A stretch of DNA of 7,265 nucleotides from Syntrophomonadaceae bacterium (GTDB taxonomy: Bacteria; Bacillota; Dethiobacteria; DTU022): contig PWFM01000165.1 in assembly GCA_003553895.1 (NCBI GenBank), forward strand, positions 1 to 7,265. The letters run 5' to 3'. The notes under the pieces are model-generated. The model had not been told where the DNA came from. It searched no databases and worked only from the letters and a program-made list of their open reading frames with translations. A program made the position numbers and the translations under genes. Numbering within the stretch: position 1 is the first letter of the stretch; each line of letters starts with the position of its first letter. This document shows positions 1 through 6,122 of the stretch, one piece after another.

Positions 1-326
1 CAGCCGACTGCTGTTTCGTCTCCGCGGCCCAGGGCGCCGTGGATATGCGCCCTGGGATTCCCTTCCCGGTCAGGAGCGATAATTCCCAGGCTGATTGTCT
101 CCCGCGGCTGCCTGTCAATTTCCTTAAATATCGGTTCAACTACATCCAGGGAATCAGTTTCGGGGCCAACCACCATCCGGCCCTCCCTCAATCCACCGAC
201 TATATGAATGAGCCCAACCTGAATGTTCTTTTCATCGGCAAAATTCTCCAGGCAATCCGGCAGCAGATCTCCGTCTTCCAGCCTGATCACAAAAACACGT
301 CCCGGCTTTCCTTCTGCAGAGTGCAT
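1..326 (-). CDS. PPC/DUF296-domain protein, partial (3' end outside window)
   Basis: This reading frame has no stop inside the window: 108 codons are visible and the C-terminus lies beyond the left edge. The start is the ATG at 326-324, preceded by GGGAGG at 337-332 with five bases of spacing. The translation begins MHSAEGKPGRVFVIRLEDGD, followed by a predicted helix and IVGGLREGRM (residues 42-51). Near the visible end is an AHIHGALGRGDETAVG block with His94 and His96. This is the layout of the PPC domain (DUF296, PF03479), whose bacterial and archaeal members carry a His-x-His motif thought to bind metal. The fold is related to plant AT-hook PPC proteins, but the bacterial function is not established; DNA binding is often annotated without direct proof. 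It differs clearly from the other PPC protein at 2761-3192 (HIHGALGRGDE versus HLHVTLGDSEG), so the two are probably different subfamilies. It lies downstream of the thiolase across a 258-base gap. Confidence 0.8.
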   Translation of the reverse strand, partial: MHSAEGKPGRVFVIRLEDGDLLPDCLENFADEKNIQVGLIHIVGGLREGRMVVGPETDSLDVVEPIFKEIDRQPRETISLGIIAPDREGNPRAHIHGALGRGDETAVG

Positions 327-584
327 CTTTACCTCCCATAAAACCGGCTTTGCAAGCTTTTATCACACCGCATCAACAGGTGCACTGCTTTCAGCATAAC
401 CCAATAATAATTGCTGCTTAGAAACCTCCTCATTAAAGCCAACAATCATATCAAAACAGAAAAATTAACTATTGATAGCCTAAAGTGAATACTTGTAATA
501 CATATGCCAGGCGAAGCTTGAAGGGGCCAAAACGGGATGCTAATGATAACCGACTGAGAGTTTAGTGATTAGATCCAGGTCTAA
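327..584. other. Intergenic gap between thiolase and partial PPC gene
   Basis: This stretch is visibly more AT-rich than the flanking genes, and both flanking genes read leftward. On the minus strand it holds a TATGAT hexamer at 451-446 that could be a -10 element, but I see no convincing -35 about 17 bases upstream. It also holds an AGGAGG at 430-425 with no start codon at a usable distance. Two short minus-strand frames (449-363, 28 codons; 433-329, 34 codons) lack ribosome binding sites, and I do not call them genes. The gap probably carries the promoter of the partial PPC gene, but I cannot place it. Confidence 0.5.
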
Positions 585-587
585 TCA
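566..587 (-). other. Stem-loop overlapping the thiolase stop codon
   Basis: An 8-base perfect inverted repeat (566-573 and 580-587, TGATTAGA/TCTAATCA) with a 6-base loop includes the thiolase TGA stop at 587-585. No run of T follows on the minus strand (the next bases are CTAAACTCTC), so it does not look like a normal intrinsic terminator. It could be an mRNA 3'-end stabiliser or simply chance. Confidence 0.4.
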
Positions 588-1793
588 AACTTCGATCAAC
601 ACCGAATCACCCTGGGCCAGGCCACCACAGATAGCGGCCACTCCCAGGCCCCCGCCCCTGCGGCACAGTTCAAAAGCCAGGGTCATCACCAGCCGGGCTC
701 CACTGGCACCTACCGGATGACCGATGGCAATGGCTCCGCCGTTAACATTGGTTTTGCTGCGCAGGTCTTCCAATTTTTTCGCTTCCTCTCCAGCCAGGAT
801 TTTGGTGCTGACCAGGGGCATAGCGGCAAAAGCCTCGTTAATCTCAATCAAGTTAACTGCTTCCAGGTCTATTCCGCCGGCCTTTTCCAGGGCCTTTTCT
901 ATAGCCGGGGCCGGGACTGAAGCAATCTGGTGCGGCTCCAGGGCCACACTGCCGATACTTTTCACTATGGCCAGGAACTCAATACCCAGTTCTTCAGCTT
1001 TTTCACGGGACATCAGCACCAGGGCGGCGGCGCCGGTATTCAGGCCGGGCGCATTGCCGGATGTGACCGTAGGGCTGCCGTATATTAATGGAAGCCCGGC
1101 CAGTTCTTCCAGGGTGGTGTCAGGCCGGGGCTGTTCGTCCTGCTCAACCAGAAAAGAGCCCTTCCTGCCCTCAATCCTGACCGGGAATATTTCCTCTTCA
1201 AACCTGCCATTTTCCAGGGCTTGACTGTATCGCTGCTGGCTGAGCAAAGCCCAGCGGTCCTGTTCTTCCCGGTCCACATTGTACTCCAGGGCTACTTCTC
1301 CGGCATCAACGGCAACAGGGTTCCATCCTTTATAACCGAGCGCAAACATAGGATCGACCAGTTCTGCCGGACCCAGCCGGCGCCCCCAGCGCACATCGGG
1401 TGCTAAAAAGGGTGTCCGGCTCATGTTTTCCGCACCTACCGCCACTACCACATCTGCTTCTCCACTCCTGATCGAACGGTAACCCATATGCAGAGCCGTC
1501 ATGGAGGAGCAGCAGGCCCGGTCAATGGTCAGGGAGAGCACCTCTGGTCGTAAGCCGGCTTTAAGGACGGCTTGCCGGGCCAGGACATTGGTTTCCAGGG
1601 CATTTTCCGAAAGGACACAGGTGCCGAAATAAAGTTCATCGACCAGATCAGAGCCCTTGTCCAGGCGGCTCAACGCTTCCCGGACAGCCATCACCCCCAG
1701 GTCCAGGCTGCTGATGTTTTTCATCGCACCGCCAAATTTGCCAAAGGGAGTACGGGCGCAGGCGGTGATCACTACCTCATTCCTGGCGCTCAT
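585..1793 (-). CDS. Acetyl-CoA C-acetyltransferase (thiolase family)
   Basis: This 402-residue protein is a full-length thiolase, which normally has 390-405 residues. It catalyses reversible condensation of two acetyl-CoA to acetoacetyl-CoA, or CoA-dependent cleavage of 3-ketoacyl-CoA, in the cytoplasm. The N-terminus VVITACARTPFGKFGG is typical. The nucleophilic cysteine is Cys94 in DRACCSSM. The NEAFAA motif is at 319-324, the GHPVGASGAR block at 358-367 supplies His359, and the C-terminal ICGGLAQGD supplies the acid/base Cys389. All catalytic residues are therefore present. The usual CGSG or CASG around the nucleophile is CCSS here. The ATG start at 1793 is supported by AAAGGAG six bases upstream. 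It lies 39 bases after the 3-hydroxyacyl-CoA dehydrogenase gene in the same direction, so the pair is probably cotranscribed and supplies consecutive steps of beta-oxidation or the butyrate pathway. Chain-length specificity and direction cannot be read from sequence, so I give no thlA/atoB/fadA symbol. Confidence 0.94.
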   Translation of the reverse strand: MSARNEVVITACARTPFGKFGGAMKNISSLDLGVMAVREALSRLDKGSDLVDELYFGTCVLSENALETNVLARQAVLKAGLRPEVLSLTIDRACCSSMTALHMGYRSIRSGEADVVVAVGAENMSRTPFLAPDVRWGRRLGPAELVDPMFALGYKGWNPVAVDAGEVALEYNVDREEQDRWALLSQQRYSQALENGRFEEEIFPVRIEGRKGSFLVEQDEQPRPDTTLEELAGLPLIYGSPTVTSGNAPGLNTGAAALVLMSREKAEELGIEFLAIVKSIGSVALEPHQIASVPAPAIEKALEKAGGIDLEAVNLIEINEAFAAMPLVSTKILAGEEAKKLEDLRSKTNVNGGAIAIGHPVGASGARLVMTLAFELCRRGGGLGVAAICGGLAQGDSVLIEV

Positions 1794-1832
1794 ATGGAGC
1801 TCCTTTCATGTGATAAATATAGATTAAAGGCC

Positions 1833-2684
1833 CTAGTCATACTGGTAAAAACCACGCCCGGTTTTACGACCCAGGTGGCCCGCTTCAACCAGTTTTTTTA
1901 GAATCTGAGGAGCGCGAAACCGGTCTCCGTAAGCCTCAGTCAGACCCTCCGCCGCAAAAACCATGGTATCCAGACCAACATAATCGGCCAGTTCAAAGGG
2001 ACCCATCGGATAGTTAAGGCCGAGCCTGACCGCCTTGTCGATATCTTCAGCATTGGCCACCCCTTCCTCCAGCACTCGCATGCACTCAAGCATGTGAGCA
2101 GCCAGGACCCGGCTGGTTACAAAACCCTGGGCGTCTTTAACCAGGACGGTTTCTTTACCCGCTTTGTGGGCCAGATCCTGAATAAGCTCCACTGTTTCAG
2201 CCGAGGTGTCCACTCCGGCAACAATTTCCACCAGCCTCATCAAAGGCGCCGGGTTAAACCAGTGCATGCCGATGACCCTGTCCGGACGGTCGGTCGCAGA
2301 AGCCAGATCGCTAATACTCAGCTCAGTGGTATTGCTGGCCAGAACTGTTTCCTGGTCGCAAATCTTATCCAGGGTAGTAAAAATTTCTTTTTTAAGGGCC
2401 AGATCTTCAGGGACCGCTTCGATTACAACCTGGGCTCCCTGCACCGCTTCGGTCATTTCTGTAGTCGTGGTTATCGCTTTTAAAATCTCTTCGACTCTTT
2501 CCTCGCTCACTTTGCCCGATTTGACGAAACGATCCAGGCTTTTCTTAATCCCCTTCATCCCCCGGGAAATAACTTCCTCGGATATATCAAGCAACCCGAC
2601 CCGGTAGCCGGTTGAAGCCAACACCTGGGCAATGCCACTGCCCATCTGGCCGGCTCCCAGAACAGCAATTTTTTTAATTTCCAT
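1833..2684 (-). CDS. hbd: 3-hydroxybutyryl-CoA (3-hydroxyacyl-CoA) dehydrogenase
   Basis: This 283-residue protein has the standard length of the single-function enzyme that interconverts (S)-3-hydroxyacyl-CoA and 3-ketoacyl-CoA with NAD(H). The N-terminal Rossmann fold carries GAGQMGSGIA (10-19), and an acidic residue (Asp33, in LLDIS) ends the second strand, which favours NAD over NADP. By alignment to the human enzyme, catalytic positions are Ser118 (ASNTT), His141 (GMHWFNP) and Glu153 (RLVEIV). The C-terminal dimerisation domain has NYPMGPFELADYVGLDT-like sequence (224-240) and ends in GRKTGRGFYQYD. The conserved Asn of the usual PGFxxNR motif is Ser191 here (QGFVTSR), and the preceding Pro is Gln. 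The frame extends upstream to a GTG at 2717, but the ATG at 2684 is preferred: AAGGAGGG at 2700-2693 sits eight bases ahead of it and the family N-terminus begins exactly there. The neighbouring thiolase supports the assignment. Substrate chain length is unproven. Confidence 0.93.
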   Translation of the reverse strand: MEIKKIAVLGAGQMGSGIAQVLASTGYRVGLLDISEEVISRGMKGIKKSLDRFVKSGKVSEERVEEILKAITTTTEMTEAVQGAQVVIEAVPEDLALKKEIFTTLDKICDQETVLASNTTELSISDLASATDRPDRVIGMHWFNPAPLMRLVEIVAGVDTSAETVELIQDLAHKAGKETVLVKDAQGFVTSRVLAAHMLECMRVLEEGVANAEDIDKAVRLGLNYPMGPFELADYVGLDTMVFAAEGLTEAYGDRFRAPQILKKLVEAGHLGRKTGRGFYQYD

Positions 2685-2735
2685 CGTTAACTCCCTCCTT
2701 GAAAGATATTTAACCACTACTAGGCCTGCCCTTTA

Positions 2736-2764
2736 ATCATATACCTTTGTTTTTCGCTTTTCAG
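2736..2764 (-). promoter_or_regulatory. Possible sigma-A-type promoter for hbd-thiolase
   Basis: On the minus strand CTGAAA (2764-2759) and TATGAT (2741-2736) are separated by 17 bases, matching TTGACA/TATAAT at four and five positions. It overlaps the stop of the upstream PPC gene and lies about 50 bases ahead of the hbd ATG, so the pair may be expressed from its own promoter. This is by eye only; such matches also arise by chance in AT-rich gaps. Confidence 0.3.
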
Positions 2765-3192
2765 TTTTTACGCCACAGGGGCAGGTCGGTTTCGGGATCG
2801 TGTTCGCGCTGCAGATCCGGGCCAACAATCTCCTCGATAGCAAATTCTCCGGCAAAAACTACGGTTCCTTTCTGCAGATGACCACCTTTGACATTACCTT
2901 CACTATCACCGAGGGTAACATGCAGGTGAGCCGCAGGTTCGCCATCCCGCAAACTCAAGTTACCCAGGCAGTTTAAAATTTCCAGGTGTTGATTAAATTC
3001 AATATCCTGGTAAATCCGCCTGTCCTGATCATAATAACTGATCACCGCCTTCTCGACGGCGCCAATAATCTCCACCCTGGCGCATTTAATCCCTTCTCTC
3101 GCGGCAAATTGTTGAACGCTATCCAGCAGGTCCGAACGGAAGGGGATTCGCCCGATCCAGATTCGCCCTTTTTCGCCTATTTGATGCCACAT
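2761..3192 (-). CDS. PPC/DUF296-domain protein
   Basis: This is a 143-residue complete protein with a PPC domain (DUF296, PF03479) over most of its length. It begins with RIWIGRIPFRSDLLDSVQQF (10-29), the first strand and helix of the domain. EIIGAVEKAVISYYD (41-55) follows. The family signature AAHLHVTLGDSEGNVKGGHL (87-106) carries His89, His91 and His105, the likely metal ligands. The C-terminus is a short polar tail. No signal peptide or membrane segment is visible, so it should be cytoplasmic. Bacterial PPC proteins are often labelled DNA-binding by analogy with plant AT-hook proteins, but no AT-hook is present here and the molecular role is unknown. The frame could begin at a TTG at 3231, but the ATG at 3192 has AGGAGG seven bases upstream and fits the family start. 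It lies just ahead of hbd (76-base gap) and after a probable terminator. It may serve the acyl-CoA genes, which is inference from position only. Confidence 0.85.
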   Translation of the reverse strand: MWHQIGEKGRIWIGRIPFRSDLLDSVQQFAAREGIKCARVEIIGAVEKAVISYYDQDRRIYQDIEFNQHLEILNCLGNLSLRDGEPAAHLHVTLGDSEGNVKGGHLQKGTVVFAGEFAIEEIVGPDLQREHDPETDLPLWRKN

Positions 3193-3199
3193 GTAAAAA

Positions 3200-3205
3200 C
3201 CTCCT
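3200..3205 (-). promoter_or_regulatory. Ribosome binding site deciding the PPC gene start
   Basis: The AGGAGG here is seven bases from the ATG at 3192. A second GGGAGG at 3240-3235 lies only three bases from the alternative TTG at 3231 and forms part of the stem of the probable terminator, so it is the weaker site. Both purine runs are followed by TTTTT, a coincidental or duplicated GGAGGTTTTT string. Confidence 0.7.
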
Positions 3206-3229
3206 GTACCATTGCTGAGCTGATTAATC

Positions 3230-3257
3230 AAAAACCTCCCGGCCTGAACCGCCGGAA
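3230..3257 (-). terminator. Probable intrinsic terminator after the DUF5362-like gene
   Basis: Read on the minus strand, 3257-3251 (TTCCGGC) pairs with 3243-3237 (GCCGGGA) as a 7-base stem including one G-U pair. The loop is seven bases, and a TTTTT run follows after two bases. It begins two bases after the stop codon of the small membrane protein, the expected place. The short U-tract means readthrough into the PPC gene is possible; I see no clear promoter in the 38 bases between it and that gene. Confidence 0.55.
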
Positions 3258-3259
3258 CA

Positions 3260-3625
3260 TTAAAATACGCTGTAACTGTAGAAAGCTAAGCCGGCGATCA
3301 TGCTGATAATAATCCCGAGCAAACCCATAGCCAGACTAATTATGATCAGAACACCCTGAATTTTAAAGTAAATATTCAAGTTCTCCACAAACATGTTAAA
3401 GTTACCGGAGTAAAGCTCAGTATCCTGTTCCATTAACAATGCTTCAGCATACTGCTTGGCATTGCGCAACTTCACCCCAAGCACAATAGCAATGATTCCG
3501 GGAATTGCCCCGACCACGAAAGCAAATACTCCGGCCAGTGCCGATAAAACTCCTCCAATAATGGTAATAATCCCTACAAACCCCATCCAGGCACTCAACT
3601 GCTGCATTTTCACGCGATCCAACAT
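3260..3625 (-). CDS. Small multi-pass membrane protein, DUF5362-like
   Basis: The protein has 121 residues counted from the ATG at 3625. It shows a hydrophobic block, WMGFVGIITIIGGVLSALAG onward (about 13-53), long enough for two membrane helices joined around the GAIPG turn (39-43). A polar segment follows (about 54-87, RNAKQYAEALLMEQDTE and ENLNIYFK), then a further hydrophobic stretch (about 89-115), probably one long helix. The WMxFVGI start, the GAIPGI turn followed by LGVKL, and the YFKIQG before the last helix remind me of the DUF5362 family of Firmicutes membrane proteins. That is recognition by memory, and the function is unknown. The ATG at 3625 has AAAGGG six bases ahead; the other ATG at 3631 abuts that site directly and is less likely. 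It lies 73 bases after the Rad50-like gene and is followed by a terminator. No catalytic motif is visible. Confidence 0.75.
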   Translation of the reverse strand: MLDRVKMQQLSAWMGFVGIITIIGGVLSALAGVFAFVVGAIPGIIAIVLGVKLRNAKQYAEALLMEQDTELYSGNFNMFVENLNIYFKIQGVLIIISLAMGLLGIIISMIAGLAFYSYSVF

Positions 3626-3698
3626 TATCATCCCTTTCTTTAATTAATATAACCCATGCAGGCTGAACACATCTTCACCGCCAATCCGGCAGCCTCTT

Positions 3699-6122
3699 CT
3701 AAACTGAAACAAGTTTGCCTTGAAACAGTTCCGCCGTCTGCGGATCGCAGGTTGCGATCAGGGTCTGTTTAGCTTGGGCAAAATCCTGAACGGCCCTGGC
3801 GGCGGACTGCTTTCTATCCGGGTCCAGGTTCACCAGGGGGTCGTCCATGATTAAAAAGCCCCCGGCTTCCTGGAGAAGATATTCCGCCATAGCCAGCCTC
3901 AGGGAAAGAGCCGCTCCGCTGGCTGTCCCCGCTGACAACAATTGCACAGGTAAGGTTTTGCCCTCTGCCGCAGTAACGCTTAGGGGCAGAGCTCCTTCCA
4001 GATCACCCAGGTGATAGCGGTAATTTGTGGCCAGGCTTAAGTACCTGGCAAATGCATCTTTCAGAGGTGCATAAGTATCACTATCCAGTTCAGCTTTCAG
4101 GTCATAAAATTCCTCTTTGACCTGTGCGATCGCCCGTCCTTGAAGCTTAAGCTTTGCCAGGTGTTCATCGGCCTGCTCAAAGCCGACCTGGAGTTCCTCG
4201 GTAGATTCCTCAGGCATACGGCTTTTCAGTTCAGCCAACTCGGCCTTTAAATCAAAAATCCGTTCCTTTATTTGCTGGTTTTGGCTGCGCATTCTTTTTA
4301 ATGAATCGATAAACTGATCGGCGCTTGTAAATTCTGCGGGTAAAGGGGCCAGCCCCTCCAGTTTTTTCTTTATTTCAACCGCCTGCTGCCGCAAACCGGC
4401 CAGTTCATCCAGGGCCTGATCATGGCTGCCGTATTTTTCCTCCCACTTTTGGAGCTTCTCTTGTTCCTGTTCCTGCCTGTAGTTAGAAGAATTCAAAGTA
4501 AACCTGACTTCCTCGATATCAGCTTTGACCTGCTCCGGATCACGGACATTTATCTCGGTGCCGGTTTCTTCAACTGCCTTTTCCAGTTCTTCTATGGTAA
4601 ACCGCCCCAGGCTGCTTTCCAGTTTGAGCCGGTTTGCTTCAATTTTTTTCTCCAGCTCTTCCCGCCGGGCAGCTGTTTCTCGAGCCTGTTCCAAATCGTC
4701 AAGGGACAATTCTTCAAGTTTTTCATTAAAATCTCTAGCGGCTTTTTCAGCCTGCTCAATAAGATCTTCCACATCCTCATCACCAGCCTGGATGTTAATA
4801 GCCCATTCTTCACCTTCGATGATCAGTCTCCCGGACCCTTCCAGAAATAATTCCCTGGCCACTTCAACTTTCCGGCTCTCTTCTAAACCCGAAGTTACAG
4901 TCAGTTCAAGGGGGCGTTTGGCCCGGAAAGATGCTTTAATTTTCATCGCTTCGGCCAGTTCTTTCAACCGCTCCCTTTCGCGATGTTTCTGTTCCAGGAA
5001 TTTCAGTTCATCCTTGCCAACAGGAGGTAATTTTTGTCTTTCCGCTTCCTTGTTTTTAATTTCTTCCTGCAAGGGTCCGGCCTGCTGGAGCAGTTCCCTC
5101 TTCCGGCGGGTTTCAATAATCTTTTCCGCAGCCTCAAGTTCTTCCTGCAAAGCTTCCTGCCGGTGTTTACCCTCCTTAATTTCTCTTGCCAGCCCTTCAA
5201 CCTTCTCTTCAGTCCGGGGCCATTCAGAAATTACCCCTTTGAGGCCTGCTTCTTTTTCCCGGATCGAGTCCAGTTTTGGTTCCAGGCTTGCTCTCTGTCG
5301 GGCATCCTCCTCCAGAGCTTCCATTTCTGTTAGCCGGCCCGATGCTGAATCCAATTCCTTCTTTTTCTCAGCCAGCTCTTTTGTAAGGACGGTAATTTTA
5401 GCTTCAAGCGCCTGCGTGTCTCTCAACCTGCGGCGTAACCCTTCCCGCCTGTAATAAGCGGACAGGATGGCGCCGACATTCTTTTTGTGGGGATTGTTTA
5501 TGTCACGCCCACCCCGGGGACCGTCCAAATCCGGATCCCAGTTTTGCATAAGGTGATCATATTCCTGGTTTATTTTTGTTTCAAGCTCCGCCAGGGATAC
5601 ACCCCCTGATTCATGCAGGGCTGAACGAAGTAAATCGGACACAGTAGCGAGCGCTTCCCGGTTATCTTTCAGCCTTTCGAAAGTCCGGTTTATTTCCTCT
5701 TGCCTGGCAAATAGTATTCCTTTATAGGTCCCTGCTCCAAAACGAAGCTGATCCTGCAACCGCCTCCGCGCTTCTCCAGGATCGTTTATTTCACTGCCGT
5801 CAGGCAGGAACATCTTCTCTTCCCTGGCCCCTCCCCAGGCACAGCGGTAGGAAACTATTTCACTGTAGATAGTTTCAAACTCAATTTCCACCCGGGCAGT
5901 ATCCCCGGATGGATAGGGCAGGCAGTTCTGCAGGAAACTCTTCCAGTCCTCGCTTGATTTCCGAACATGGGCGGGAATAAACAAAACGGCATAAATAGCG
6001 TTGATCAGAGTGCTTTTCCCGGCCTCATTGGGGCCGAGCAGGATATTTAGCCCCCTATCGAAAGCATAGGATTTATCAGCCACGGCCCCAAAAGGCGCCA
6101 GGCGCACCTTCCTGATAATCAT
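3699..6122 (-). CDS. Rad50/SbcC-like (YhaN-like) SMC-type ATPase without zinc hook
   Basis: This 807-residue protein has the split ATPase layout of Rad50/SbcC. The N-terminal half-domain has Walker A GPNEAGKST (30-38) and a Q-loop at FARQEEI (Gln141). Long charged coiled coils run from about 218 to 392 and from about 448 to 690. The C-terminal half-domain has the signature LSAGTASGAALSLRLA (729-744), Walker B FLIMDDPLVNLD (756-767) and a D-loop. With its nuclease partner it should bind DNA ends and drive ATP-dependent opening. GPNEAGKST and the partner type resemble B. subtilis YhaN more than E. coli SbcC, which has over 1000 residues. Only three cysteines exist (67, 94, 792), none in the coil, so there is no CxxC zinc hook. 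Instead a strand-rich stretch at about 393-447 (LELTVTSG, GRLIIEGEEWAINIQAG) interrupts the coil. The Walker B catalytic position is Asp761 rather than Glu, and the switch-His position reads TCD. The ATG overlaps the upstream stop as ATGA, indicating translational coupling. Confidence 0.9.
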   Translation of the reverse strand: MIIRKVRLAPFGAVADKSYAFDRGLNILLGPNEAGKSTLINAIYAVLFIPAHVRKSSEDWKSFLQNCLPYPSGDTARVEIEFETIYSEIVSYRCAWGGAREEKMFLPDGSEINDPGEARRRLQDQLRFGAGTYKGILFARQEEINRTFERLKDNREALATVSDLLRSALHESGGVSLAELETKINQEYDHLMQNWDPDLDGPRGGRDINNPHKKNVGAILSAYYRREGLRRRLRDTQALEAKITVLTKELAEKKKELDSASGRLTEMEALEEDARQRASLEPKLDSIREKEAGLKGVISEWPRTEEKVEGLAREIKEGKHRQEALQEELEAAEKIIETRRKRELLQQAGPLQEEIKNKEAERQKLPPVGKDELKFLEQKHRERERLKELAEAMKIKASFRAKRPLELTVTSGLEESRKVEVARELFLEGSGRLIIEGEEWAINIQAGDEDVEDLIEQAEKAARDFNEKLEELSLDDLEQARETAARREELEKKIEANRLKLESSLGRFTIEELEKAVEETGTEINVRDPEQVKADIEEVRFTLNSSNYRQEQEQEKLQKWEEKYGSHDQALDELAGLRQQAVEIKKKLEGLAPLPAEFTSADQFIDSLKRMRSQNQQIKERIFDLKAELAELKSRMPEESTEELQVGFEQADEHLAKLKLQGRAIAQVKEEFYDLKAELDSDTYAPLKDAFARYLSLATNYRYHLGDLEGALPLSVTAAEGKTLPVQLLSAGTASGAALSLRLAMAEYLLQEAGGFLIMDDPLVNLDPDRKQSAARAVQDFAQAKQTLIATCDPQTAELFQGKLVSV

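Noticed and set aside
39..341. Plus-strand open frame of 100 codons at the left edge
   Set aside because: The opposite strand encodes a recognisable PPC domain with a good ribosome binding site and no stop; the plus frame has neither.
566..587. Stem-loop at the thiolase stop as an intrinsic terminator
   Set aside because: AT-rich stem and no following T-run on the minus strand; kept only as a structural note.
724..1224. Plus-strand open frame of 166 codons opposite the thiolase
   Set aside because: Antisense shadow of a clear, full-length thiolase with all catalytic motifs.
2685..2717. Upstream GTG start for the dehydrogenase, adding 11 residues
   Set aside because: The extension would span the strong AAGGAGGG site, and the family N-terminus begins at the ATG at 2684.
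3660..3695. Inverted repeat AGGCTG/CAGCCT after the ATPase gene as a terminator
   Set aside because: Only a 6-base stem with a 24-base loop and no T-run afterwards.
4525..5454. Long plus-strand open frame (309 codons) opposite the ATPase coiled coil
   Set aside because: The translation is a low-complexity Ser/Phe/Arg-rich product, the antisense image of Glu/Leu/Lys-rich coiled-coil codons; no binding site or family resemblance.
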